Origin: Microcyclosporella mali
Lineage: Eukaryota > Ascomycota > Dothideomycetes > Mycosphaerellales > Mycosphaerellaceae
DNA length: 64,000 nt
Direction of reading: 5' to 3'
Assembly: GCA_002785985.1 (NCBI GenBank)
Contig: NHNU01000007.1
Location: forward strand, 434,001-498,000
Shown: piece after piece, positions 53,400-63,429 of the stretch
Layout: every line of letters starts with the position of its first letter
Position numbering within the stretch: position 1 is the first letter of the stretch
The notes under the pieces: model-generated
Seen by the model: only the letters and a program-made list of their open reading frames with translations
Told to the model about the DNA's origin: nothing
The model's database searches: none
Translations under genes and position numbers: made by a program

Positions 53400-56300
53400 A
53401 TGTTGAACTTCAGTTGGTCGCAAGCTCTGCTTGCCCTGGCACCCTTGGCCTTGGCACAAGACACTACTTCTCATGCAGGAGATGGCATCAGTCCTACCAC
53501 ATACGGCAGTTCCACGGCCACGGAAGCTACGGTCACCATTTCGGGAACAACAAGTGCCTATTCCGTGGCCTTCACAATTCCAGCAGAAGCTGACATAGGT
53601 CCGAACATTCTACCCAATATCAAGGATCCGAATGCGAAGCAAGCACAAGCTCTGTGTCCAGGCTACAAGGCCAGCAATGTCCAAAATACGGAGTATGGCT
53701 TTAATGCTACTCTGAGTCTTGCTGGGACTGCGTGCAATGTCTACGTAAGGACACCGAAGACGTAGAGCCAACCCCCCATGTCCCGGGTACTTGCTGATTC
53801 TCCACATGACAGGGCACCGACATCGAAACCCTCTACTTCGAATTAGACGTTCAATCAGCTCATAGAATGCGAATCTTGATCCAGCCTCTATACCTCGACA
53901 GCAGCAACAGAAGCCAATACATCTTGAGTGACGAGCTTGTGCACGAGCCGATACAAGGCTTCCAGGACAGTCATACGCAGAACATCGACCTTCAGTTCAG
54001 CTGGACGAATGAGCCGACTTTCGCTTTTTCGGTCATCAGGAAATCGACTGGCGATGTTCTGTTGGACACAACAGGCAGTGTTCTCGTCTATGAGAACCAA
54101 TTCATCGAGTTCGTTACTCAGATTGATGAAAATTGGAACGGATATGGTCTTGGCGAACAGATCCATGACTTTCGATTGGGTAATAACTTCACAGCTACAA
54201 TGTTTGCCGCTGATGCTGGGGATCCAATCGATGGGAACATCTATGGTGTGCATCCGTTCTATCTCGAGACCAGATACTTCGAGGTGAATGAGACGAGCGG
54301 CGAGCACAAGCTGGTCTCATCGCAAGATGCAACGGCAGATGGCGAATATGTGGGCTATAGCCACGGCGTTTATTTGCGCAACGCACACGCCATGGAAGCG
54401 CTCATGATGCCAAGCAATTTGACATGGCGTTCTCTCGGCGGCAACATTGACCTTTTCATTTTCGATGGCCCAACGCAAGAGGCTGTCACGAAGCAGTACC
54501 AAATTGGGGCGATTGGTCTGCCTGCAATGCAACAGTACTGGACCTTTGGATTTCACCAATGTCGCTGGGGTTACAAGAACTGGACGGAAGTAGAAGCGGT
54601 TGTCAAGAACTATCGCGAGTTTGACATTCCAGTCGAAACAATTTGGACAGATATCGACTACATGTTCCAATACAGAGACTTCACCAACGACCCGAACACC
54701 TTCCCCTACCCCGAAGGCCAAGCGTTCCTTGCTCGACTGCACGCGGATGGCCAACACTATATCCCAATCGTGGACTCGGCGATCTACATTCCAAACCCTA
54801 ACAATGCCTCGGACAATTATTCTGTGTACACAGATGGAAATGATCGCGGCGTATTCCTCAACAATCCGGATGGCAGCCAATACATTGGCGCCGTCTGGCC
54901 CGGATACACTGTCTTTCCTGATTGGCATACAGAGGAAGCTGTCCCATGGTGGACGGACAGCATGAAGGAGCACCATAACAACATTCCTTGGGATGGTATC
55001 TGGATTGACATGAGCGAAGTCTCATCCTTTTGCATCGGCAGTTGCGGCACTGGCAATCTTAGCTTAAACCCAGTCCATCCACCGTTTGGGTTGCCTGGAG
55101 AGGCAGGAAGCAAGATCTTCACCTATCCTGAGGGCTTCAACCTCACAAACAATACTGAAGCTGCTGCTGCATCGTCTCTATCCGCATCTCAAGCTTCTCC
55201 AGTTGCTGCAGCGACACCTGCTGGAACATCTACGACGTCGTACTTCCTTGCACCTTCCATTACACCCAATGTCAGGAATATCAACCAACCTCCTTACGCA
55301 ATCAACAACATCAACGGAGATTTGGCCGTACATGCGGTCAGCCCGAATGCCACCCACGCCGACGGGATCGAAGAATATGACGTTCACAACCTCTTCGGAA
55401 CACAAATCTTAAACGCGACCTACCAAGCTCTGCTGGAAGTCTTCCCAGGCAAGCGCCCTATGATCATCGGTCGAAGCACCTTTGCTGGGAGCGGCAAATG
55501 GGCCGGTCATTGGGGCGGCGACAACACGAGCCTTTTTGCTTACATGTACTTCTCCATATCCCAGGCTCTGAACTTCGCCCTCTTCGGGATTCCCATGTTT
55601 GGCGTGGACACGTGCGGCTTCAATGGAAATTCTGACGAAGAGCTGTGCAACCGATGGATGCAACTTTCGGCTTTCTTCCCATTCTACCGAAATCACAACA
55701 CACTCTCTGCCAACTCGCAAGAAGCCTACGTCTGGGCATCTGTTGCCGAGGCATCCAGGAAGGCAATGACTATTCGATATTCATTGTTGCCCTACATGTA
55801 CACACTGTTCTACCTCGCGCACTCCACAGGCAGCACGGTAATGCGGGCGTTGAGTTGGGAATTCCCAAACGAGCCGATGCTTGCGGCAGTGGACAACCAG
55901 TTCCTTCTTGGACCCGCAATTATGGTAGCGCCAGCCTTGGGTCAAGGACAGACAGAGGTCCAAGCAATATTTCCTGGAGTAAAGACAGGTGAACTTTGGT
56001 ATGACTGGTATTCGCAAGAGCCCATGTCCGCTCGAGCAGGCGAAAATGTCTCCATCGCGGCTCCATTGGGCCATATCCCAGTCTACGTCCGTGGAGGATA
56101 CATCCTGCCTCAACAAGAAGCTCTGTATACGACATCAGAGTGCCGCAACAGTTCCTGGAGCTTGATTGTAGCTCTTGATGCCAGTGCTTCCGCCACGGGG
56201 CAGATCTATATTGACGACGGCGAGAGCGTCACTCCTCTGTCCAGCCTCATTGTAGACATGACTGCATCCAATGGCTCTCTCTATGCAGCTACGCGAGGTC

Positions 56301-56500
56301 TGTATGAGGAGACAAATACTCTGGCCAATGTAACCATTCTTGGCGTCCAAGGCGAGCCGAGCAGTGTCTCTCTGAATGGACAGGATGTCAGCGGGAGCAT
56401 GAGCTATAACAGCACAAGCAAGGTGTTGACTCTGAAGGGCTTGCAGGATGCGACCAGTGCTGGTGCTTGGTCAAGTGACTGGACGCTCAAGTGGGTGTAA
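53400..56500 (+). CDS. secreted GH31 alpha-glucosidase
   Basis: Hydrolyses terminal alpha-glucosidic bonds of maltose, starch or nigeran-type glucans outside the cell. Exons 53400-53744 and 53813-56500 give 1010 aa. The signal peptide is MLNFSWSQALLALAPLALAQ. The N-terminal GH31 beta-domain (about 75-330) has QIDENWNGYGLGE and PFYLETRYF; the barrel begins with YWTFGFHQCRWGYKN. The catalytic nucleophile is in WIDMSEVSSF (Asp514 by the spliced count) and the acid/base in HWGGDNTS (Asp685). GVDTCGFNGNSDEELCNRW, with substrate-site Asp and Arg, follows. A Ser/Ala-rich insertion lies between the two catalytic regions (about 560-600). Many N-glycosylation sequons indicate secretion. A start at 53244 would add a second hydrophobic segment and give a possibly membrane-anchored form. 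Confidence 0.95.
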
Positions 56501-56617
56501 GTTGTTGATCAGTACGATTTCAGCGTCCTACGAAAAGTAATGCGTTATGACAATGTCATCTGTTATTTCTTCCTTTGCATTTCATGGTCACTGAAGGGGT
56601 TTGTCGTACTAGGCTGC

Positions 56618-57290
56618 TCATGTGAAGCGGCGTTCAATAATGCTGCCAAAGTCTACGGCTGGGATGCCCTCGATATGAAAGACGTGGTCGAGGATAACTC
56701 CGCCTCGCATCTTCTGGTCCGCTTCACTCTCTTCGACTTTGTTCAGGAGAAGACATGTCTCGCTGATCGCCGAAGCGCTTCGAATTCTAGAGCCTGGTGG
56801 TCACTTCGCCGAGACATCGATAGGAGAGACGATTCGGCGATGTCTTCCTTTTCTTGCTTTAGGAGGTCTGGCTTGAGCAGATACTGCCTAAGCTGGGCAA
56901 GCATCGGCATTCAGAGGACGGGATGGAACATTTCTTGAGTAAAGGTGAAAGGGAGAGGTTTGAGGTGGGTCTGTCGATGTAGCTTTTGGAGAAGGGTGTG
57001 GGCTTTGTTCTCGAGACGTTCTCGTTGTGAAGCTGACGATTGGCGATTGTGAGTGAGGAGGACATGTAAAGAGCTAGAGGGCTGATGGTAGATCAATTGA
57101 GAGGGAAAACCTGAGATGGAATCGGTGAGATTGACAAGGACAGCGGTGGTTGGACGGGCGAGGAAGTAGTCCAGTTCTGCAAGCTCGAGTTGGACAGGCT
57201 AGATAATGATGTGGCGAGCATGGATATCGAGATAGACTTTATCGATCTTGTGAAGCTTTTCAATCACATCCTTGACCTCACCGCTTAAAA
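56618..57290 (-). pseudogene. decayed gene of unknown family
   Basis: Read on the minus strand, about 220 codons look protein-coding: LELAELDYFLARPTTAVLVN, LTDSISGFPSQLIYHQPSSS, LKPLPFTFTQEMFHPVL and HQALEFEALRRSARHV. All are in one frame but are interrupted by TAG (near 57198) and TGA (near 56927). After ARHV (about 56750) a one-base shift is needed to continue into LLLNKVEESEADQKMRGG and VILDHVFHIEGIPAVDFGSI, ending IERRFT and TGA at 56618-56620. The codon composition, helical periodicity and continuity across the breaks argue for a real gene that decayed. I do not recognise the family. The upstream end is uncertain because the cerato-platanin 3' flank follows. Sequencing errors are an alternative for the individual breaks. 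Confidence 0.55.
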
Positions 57291-57481
57291 ACATCAAGCA
57301 AATAGTAAACGCGTTGACGATTATGCTATACAGTATTAAGGAATGTCTGTGATAATATATACAAAGGTCGATCTTGCCAGATCGAGAAGCTTGCCCTGCG
57401 CTATGCTCTCAAACACAGATTGTCGTTCTTATTCGCTATGCATTCTTGAAACATTCGTAGTATACCGTGATCAGATTCCAT

Positions 57482-57925
57482 CTAAGCGCTGAACTCGACG
57501 GAGCGCTTAGCGTTCAACCCGCAAGCAGATGATGCGACTGGTGTGACAGTCGCCTGGACATTTCCAAGAGCAGCAGCCTGGCCGTTCGTGAGAGCATTCA
57601 TTGCTGCCTGACTCATGACGAGACCGTCGCCAGCGTGGTCAATGGCGAGCATGTTGATGGTGACGCCATTGTAGCTGACTTCGTAGCACTGTCCGCAAGA
57701 TGCGCTGTTCCAGCCGGCGATGTCGCTCGAGGATCCGATGTATGGGAAGCCAGAGACGGCACCGAAAGTCTGCCAGCCGTACTTGGTGATGAGGCCGTTG
57801 GCGCCGTCGCTACAGGCGACTGAAGTCATGGCACCGGAGGCGTTGTCGTATGTTGCGTCCCATTGAACGGTGGTTGCGCTGACGATGCCGGCTGCGGCGA
57901 GGGTGAGAGTGGTGGCGAACTTCAT
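57482..57925 (-). CDS. cerato-platanin family secreted protein
   Basis: Small secreted, wall-associated protein of 147 aa, single exon. The signal peptide ends near Ala17/Thr18. The mature domain contains WDATYDNASGAMTSVACSDG, GLITKYGWQTFG, FPYIG, AGWNSASCGQCYEV and MLAIDHAGDG, the cerato-platanin double-psi beta-barrel signature. Four cysteines (38, 77, 80, 135) form the two family disulfides. Members bind chitin oligomers, loosen cellulose, act on fungal surfaces and are recognised by plants. A short extension after the last Cys (AKRSVEFSA) is unusual, since most members end soon after CGL. A TATATA element lies about 130 bp upstream, fitting a strongly expressed gene. Confidence 0.95.
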   Translation of the reverse strand: MKFATTLTLAAAGIVSATTVQWDATYDNASGAMTSVACSDGANGLITKYGWQTFGAVSGFPYIGSSSDIAGWNSASCGQCYEVSYNGVTINMLAIDHAGDGLVMSQAAMNALTNGQAAALGNVQATVTPVASSACGLNAKRSVEFSA

Positions 57926-58898
57926 GTTGACGGTTTGTGGTGTTGATTATTGGGAATTATGAGTTGCGAGTTGTAATGTTGCTGTTGTTGCTGTCTGATG
58001 AGTTTCTTATTGCTGATGATGGGAATGACTGAAGACGAGAGACAAAGCTGGTATATATGCTGAAGGCCATAAATGGTCTGTTCGTTGCCCTACCTTGCAG
58101 CATGCCACCAATACGAGAAAGTGTCATATCGGGCACCCTTGCTTAGAGCATCAACAGCATTGACTACGTCAAAGCGCACTGAGACAAAGATCATCCGAAT
58201 ACGGGAATATGCCATAGTGGTGATGCTTGGCGAGAGAGAAGTAGCAGTAGTACAGGTCTAGCGTCGTGACTTTCATGAGGCGCAGGGCTTCGTGTTTCTA
58301 TTCGCAGACATGACCCGACGTAACTGTAGCATTGCACTGTCTGTGTCAGCTAATCCGCAGTTTGACAAACATCGACTCCGTACGCTGATCTCATCTCATC
58401 CTATCACGTCCATTCATTACTGATGGAGTACTCGTCGCTTGTGCCCTGTTGACGTGGTGACACGCAGGTGTCAGATGATGCAGCAAGGAAGCAAGGATTG
58501 GAGTACGATCGGGAGACGGCGACAGAGGGTGACATAAGCCCTTGGCCTTCATGGCACGCGGTAAAAGTTATGCCTGAGGCATGCACATCTTGCGATTCAC
58601 GCTGCAGAGATCTCTCGCTCGCGTAAAGACACATCAGTCTGAGAATCACATCTCGTGACTTATGTGTGGATGACAGTGCCTGCATACAACCTCATGTACA
58701 GCTGCAGGGACATGTAGAAGGTACATGTAGGAGGATTCTTGCCTCCCGTCATTGACATCATCCGCATCCGACATCTCCGCAAAAATTCCGACAACGATCA
58801 TCAAAAAGTCGCATGTCGCTCCTAGAAGATCTCAAGGTAAGATAGGCTCTGAGCATTTCTATGAAACCTTCCTGATCATTTTGTCCAACTTTCTCAAA
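57926..58898. other. divergent intergenic region (about 1 kb)
   Basis: Promoter region between cerato-platanin (-) and the small conserved gene (+). Apart from the TATA element near 58052 I see no specific feature; the open frames are short. Confidence 0.45.
58050..58060 (-). promoter_or_regulatory. TATA-like element for cerato-platanin
   Basis: The minus strand reads GCATATATACC about 130 bp upstream of the cerato-platanin ATG, a plausible TATA box distance for a short 5' UTR. Confidence 0.5.
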
Positions 58899-59625
58899 AT
58901 GCCGAAATGCAATATTTACGCCTCCATATCCGCACAAACAGCAGGGAGCCACAAGCCTCAGACTGTCTTCTATCTTTCCGTGGAGCCGAAGAAGCACCAG
59001 ATTCCTTGTATACCGCATGCGAACCACCCAGAACCCATTCACTATAGTGCTACGGCAGATGAGGACTCGGGGCTGTATAAAGTCCAGACACACGGCGCCA
59101 CGAAAGAGCCCATGATCGTTGGCAACATCTTGGTGGCCGAGAAAGTGAAGACCACTCCGGAACAGGTTCTCGCCATCCTGAAAGGCAACTTGACCACACA
59201 ACCGTCTTCACTTCCTTCAGAGCAAGCATCTCCCGGAAATCCGGATGCTTGGGTCAGAAAAGGTCAGTGAAGATCGTCCTGTTGGTGTGGTTTCGAAACA
59301 ACTGATCGTGGTTTAGCTCTCCACCGTCTCCAGGAAGCAAAAGTACTCGCTGCGTTCGATGTTGGAGAATTCATGACTTTTGCGCATGCTGTGAGTATAG
59401 AATGAGTCAAGACATGTGTTCGCGCGCATACTTACTGCTCTTCAGTACGCCGCGCAGCGTGCGGATGGTCAGGGAGTCGCAATGGTGGCGTACCCTCGAC
59501 TCAACAAAGACCATGAGAAGAAGGCGAAGTCCGGTTCTTTCTGGGTCGATTATCCCATGGCAGCAAAGCCTCCGCCACGAAACCATATTGAGGGCAATCA
59601 GAGGAAATATGGCACGCTGATGTGA
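58899..59625 (+). CDS. small conserved fungal protein of unknown function
   Basis: 205 aa from three exons: 58899-59262, 59317-59390, 59446-59625. Donors are GTCAGT and GTGAGT; acceptors TTAG and TCAG; phases agree. The start MPKCNIYASISAQTAG gives a short beta-strand-like N-terminus, followed by TVFYLSVEPKKHQIPCIPHA. Exon 2 encodes an amphipathic helix (ALHRLQEAKVLAAFDVGEFM). Exon 3 contains DGQGVAMVAYPRLNKDHEKK and SGSFWVDYPMAAKPPPRNH. There is no signal peptide or membrane segment, so a cytosolic protein is likely. I do not recognise a named domain; clean splicing and steady composition argue it is real. The open frame extends upstream of 58899, but the ATG there starts the sensible protein. 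Confidence 0.7.
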
Positions 59626-59705
59626 ATATCGCTGGTGATAAGTCGGCAGGTTTGTGAAGAGCGAAGATACCCATAGAACGCACAACATGCTGGTTTTGAG
59701 ATTCG

Positions 59706-61060
59706 CTATTGTCCTAAACCTAGAATCTTCAATGCCTGGACATAGTCCCCGTTGCTCATATTCAGGGCCATAACGGCAGCGAGTTGTACCGTCCCGAGAG
59801 CCTTTAATTTGTCTGTCAGGACAGGCCACGGGCTGTCGCCCAGTGTGATGGTGTCGTTGAAATCCTGGCCTGTTTGCCTCTCGAGGAGCTCCATCTCTTC
59901 AACGTTTCGCTTGGCAAAAGAGTAGCTCGTGCCGTAGATCGAGTTTCCTATCGTCCCGACCCACTTATACGGGTCACTCATTGAGTCGTTCCTGGTAAGC
60001 AAGTCAGCATTCATCCACTTCCCGGTCCTTTTTCGATTTTGACTCACCGCCCAGCGTCCCAATACTCCCACGCATTGACACACCCAAACGCACTCCCATA
60101 GTTCGCCTTCAACGTCGAGATGGTCTTCTGGTAGGTCGCGATGGGCTTCCATCCGGATCCACCATCTGCTGGCGCATCGAGCACTCCCATGACCACTCGC
60201 GATGCACTGTAACCGTTTTTGACGATAGCGTTGTAACCGTTCGCTGAGCTGGCGTCTCCCCAGCCGTTGTAGAATTGTGCGTTGAACCAGTTGATCAATT
60301 TACCGTTTGGTTTGCTCGAGGAGGTGGCTTGGGAATCAAGAGTTTTGTAGGAGAAGCCGCCGAGACCTGGTTAGAGTGTTAGAACTGTTGGCAACAGGCA
60401 TATGTAGAGTGATCTTACCATAGCCGCTCTTCTGAAGTTCTGACGCGACAGGAGACATGGTTGTAATGAAATTTGGCCCGAAGTCCTTCGCTAAGCGTTG
60501 GAGGAGAGCGAGAGGGCAGGTATATGCTACCTTTTCTTCGATGTCCTGATTGTAAGTCAGCACACGTTGTTTCTGAAGAACAGAGAAGTGCTCACCAAGT
60601 CAATGCCGTCCACCTTATGATACTTCAACTCGTAATAGAGCGGCATGTAGTACGTCTCATTGATGATAGTGCTCGACGGCCCACTGCAGAGCCGAGGATA
60701 GCTGCCTGCTGCCGCGCCTCCCAACATATACATCACCTTGACGCCCTTGGCCTGCAGCTGTGGAACTTCTTTCCACACATTACTGAAGACTGTACTGTTT
60801 GGGTTGTCGTCGTTGAGGGTGATTGCTGAAGCATTTGTGTTGATATGCAAGGACGAGAGGTATATGTGTGTGAGTTGGGTTGGATTGTTGATCAGTGGTA
60901 GAAGAGAGAATGGACCTCCATCGGGCCGTCTGAATGTCTGTATGTAGGCGAGGTTGCGAGGAGGGTTGTATGCGTCTGCGCGTCGTTCGATGCTATTTTC
61001 TGTAGGCAGTGCAGCAGCAAGTCCAGGAAGACATAACAGAAGGGTATGTAGGAGATGCAT
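59706..61060 (-). CDS. secreted GH18 chitinase / endo-beta-N-acetylglucosaminidase
   Basis: Cleaves chitin or the chitobiose core of N-glycans. Exons 61060-60596, 60545-60419, 60366-60048 and 59991-59706 give 398 aa. The signal peptide is MHLLHTLLLCLPGLAAA. RNLAYIQTFRR opens the barrel. The catalytic DxxDxDxE motif is DGIDLDIE (151-158, Glu158 the proton donor), split by intron 1. FITTMSPVASEL and INWFNAQFYNGWG follow (the Y-x-Q/N-type region that positions the N-acetyl group), then VMGVLDAP. The fourth exon adds a helical C-terminal region of about 95 residues, with Asn-Asp-Ser and coiled stretches, beyond the barrel. The short GH18 with NAQFYN resembles fungal endo-beta-N-acetylglucosaminidases more than long subgroup-A chitinases. 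A TATA-like TTATAAG is 65 bp upstream. Confidence 0.93.
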
Positions 61061-61831
61061 TATGACGATACTGAGAGCAGAGCAACACGCAGAACTGAGA
61101 ACAAATTTGACTTGCCTGTTGTACTTATAAGACGTACACTGCACTATGGATGGTACGACATATGCTGGCCTAGAGCAAACAGTGCCAGCAGTCACTTTGA
61201 AGAATTCGGTCGGACGCTGGTCGAGGTGCCTGTGGCTTGTAAATCAACAGCTGAAGAGCCGGAGCGTCCATAGTGAATCCACAGACGGCGTGTTGCGGTA
61301 ATGCAAGCCAAGGAGCGAAGATGTTCGCCTTCGGCTGCCACGAGGTCGAGACCAAACAAAGTTTGTGGATCCGCGCGCCACAGAGTGCTGGAATTGGGGT
61401 CATCCGCTACTCCATCAGAAATGTCGCATAACTTTCTGGAGATCTTTGGTCAGCAGCGACTCCGTTGTATTGGATGGCCATTCGATAGAAGCAAAAGCCG
61501 TGCCTCGCTTGCATGTGGTGGCTGGCTCCCGTACCTTCAGCGACGAAGGGTTCTTCGCTGTCTCGATACAATTTCACTGTGTGACCAGAATTCGAGCTGT
61601 GCCCAGCTGCAAACTACTTTACGTTCTAGACGCCAATTGAGGTAACCATGCTGTATCGGGGTAGTCCAAAGTGACTCACGGGTGACCGACATATCCATAC
61701 CCGGCTCTCCGCAGATAGTGGTAACGGATCGCGCTCTCAGGCGCCAGTGAGGCGTGCAGGCAAAGACGACACCATTGCAAATATCACAATATCGTTCCTG
61801 ATACCAATCCTTGAGATCCGGAATTTGTATC
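61061..61831. other. intergenic, no gene seen
   Basis: Promoter side of the GH18 gene and 3' flank of the DUF7726-like gene. Longer minus-strand frames in this area are continuations of non-coding readthrough of that gene. Confidence 0.5.
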
Positions 61832-63007
61832 TCATCTGAAACTGACTTGTCCCAGCGTGTTGACCATAGGCCTCTCATTTCTAATGCACCAGTACCTATA
61901 TCGTCTTGGTCAGGGTGCTTCAATCTTTGGTGGCAATATTCAGCATGCATACCTTCCCGTGTCTGGTCGATCGATGTCAAACCCGTTCGGGTGTGCCTTC
62001 TCCATACCCAAGCGATGCTGGGTCTTTGGCTTTCCTTCGGCCAGTCGAAGCTTTTCGAAGTATCTATATCCATGGTCAAACTGCTGGAGACAGGAACGAA
62101 TTCTACGTCTTGAACGTACACATATGAGCAATAAAAGACAATGGAGGTATTGCCGGCAGCCGGTCCTTTTTTCGATCGAAAGTCTGTGAGTTGTTTACTC
62201 TGGATTTTCTTGCTTTGGCTGTGATACTCTACCGTACGTGGTTTAAATTAGTCCTTGAGTGTCTAACATTGTACTGCTTCTGGTCACATGTCAACTCACG
62301 AGCAGCCTGGAAGAAGATATCAGCTGAGATCTTCGAGTCCGACGCATAAGACTTACCAAATCTCGACAGAATTGCGCCTGAGAGACTCCTGACTTTGATA
62401 GATGCGCGTTGATCTCTGAGAACGGAGCGATGAAGCGTCAGCAGGTGTCAAGGACATTGCGTGGCTTCCCGCTGTCGTATTACCTACTCTTGCGGATCTC
62501 ATCGCAGGAGTCGAACACTTCCACGTCGTCTGTGGCCTCGCCTGCTAGGCTGATTCCAGAGAGATCTGTCACATCACTAGCACTGCCTTTCCGTGCGGTG
62601 GGAGCAGCCTTCTGCTTCTTAGTAGGCATCTTAATACCAGCAATCTCTCGCTTCTTGAAGAACTCCCACGCGCCTCCGTAACTGGAAGATCCCGAGCCTT
62701 TCATGGCACCGTTCTGCCCGAGGAAATCGTTGAGACTCTTTCCGCTGACTCCGATTGCTGAAGCAAAAGCTCCTTTGGTCATCTCGCCGGAGTCCAGAAA
62801 CTTGAGAATCTTGCGGCGAACTTGATTGCAGTTAGCGTCCATGATCGCTCCATCGAGGTTGATGCTGTCCAGGTCCATAACAGGCGGCACGTCATCTGCT
62901 GCTTTGCGCTTGGTCCCAGCCTTTGAAGCTGGCGGATTAATCTGTTCATTATTGCTTTTCTCGCCCAAGACTGTACGACTCATATTGTCTGTTGTGTTGA
63001 CTGACAT
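61832..63007 (-). CDS. DUF7726-like two-repeat protein
   Basis: 294 aa in six exons: 63007-62488, 62415-62357, 62306-62275, 62218-62120, 62063-61953, 61895-61832. The first repeat (about 55-125) has DANCNQVRRKILKFLDSGE, MTKGAFASAIGVSGKSLNDF and FFKKREIAGIKMPTKKQK. The second repeat has FDSCDEIRKKINAHLSKSGV, SQAQFCRDL, LTDFRSKKGPAAGNTS and YFEKLRLAEGKPKTQHR. It ends GRYWCIRNERPMVNTLGQ. Each repeat resembles a helix-turn-helix-like unit ending in a conserved Lys-rich stretch; basic runs suggest nuclear, nucleic-acid-related function (inference). I recall this double-domain layout as DUF7726 in filamentous fungi. The 32-nt exon 3 is the least certain; it is chosen because it alone keeps frame with good donor and acceptor signals. 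Confidence 0.78.
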
Positions 63008-63429
63008 CGTGAATGGGTCGCGTATTATTTCGAGAGATCATGAAAAGTAATGGATAGAAGGGTAGCTGTGTCCCGGTTTCGTTTGGTAGACGCGTTGTTG
63101 TGCCCGTTGACTTTAACGTCGTCTGTGCGTCGAGACAGGGGTACGCGAAGGGGAGACGCCTTCACGTGCTCGAACCCATCCTCTCTCGAGCATACCTCAT
63201 AGTCCCCTCTCCCGAATTATCTCGCACCTCGAGTGGTATGGCTGGCGTCTCGTCATGTGATCGCCGTTACAGTCAATGACAAGCTCCTTGCAAGCATGGC
63301 GGCAAGAGATGCCGCGAAGCTCTTATCTGCAGCCCTAAAGCATACAGATGAGGCAGGATTCAACAGCTTGCTCTCTGTCTCTTGCTTGTTCGAAGCGCTT
63401 GATCTCCACATATCGTCTTTCATGTCAGA
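63008..63429. promoter_or_regulatory. divergent promoter, with a small upstream ORF
   Basis: Shared 5' region of the DUF7726-like gene (-) and the flavin monooxygenase (+). An ATG-initiated frame at 63296-63433 (45 codons plus stop) ends in a TGA that overlaps the monooxygenase ATG (ATGA). If transcribed it would be an upstream ORF; the residues show no motif. Confidence 0.4.

Noticed and set aside
61537..62121. 194-codon minus-strand frame
   Set aside because: It reads through the introns of the DUF7726-like gene in another frame; the spliced reading gives conserved motifs and ends at 61832.
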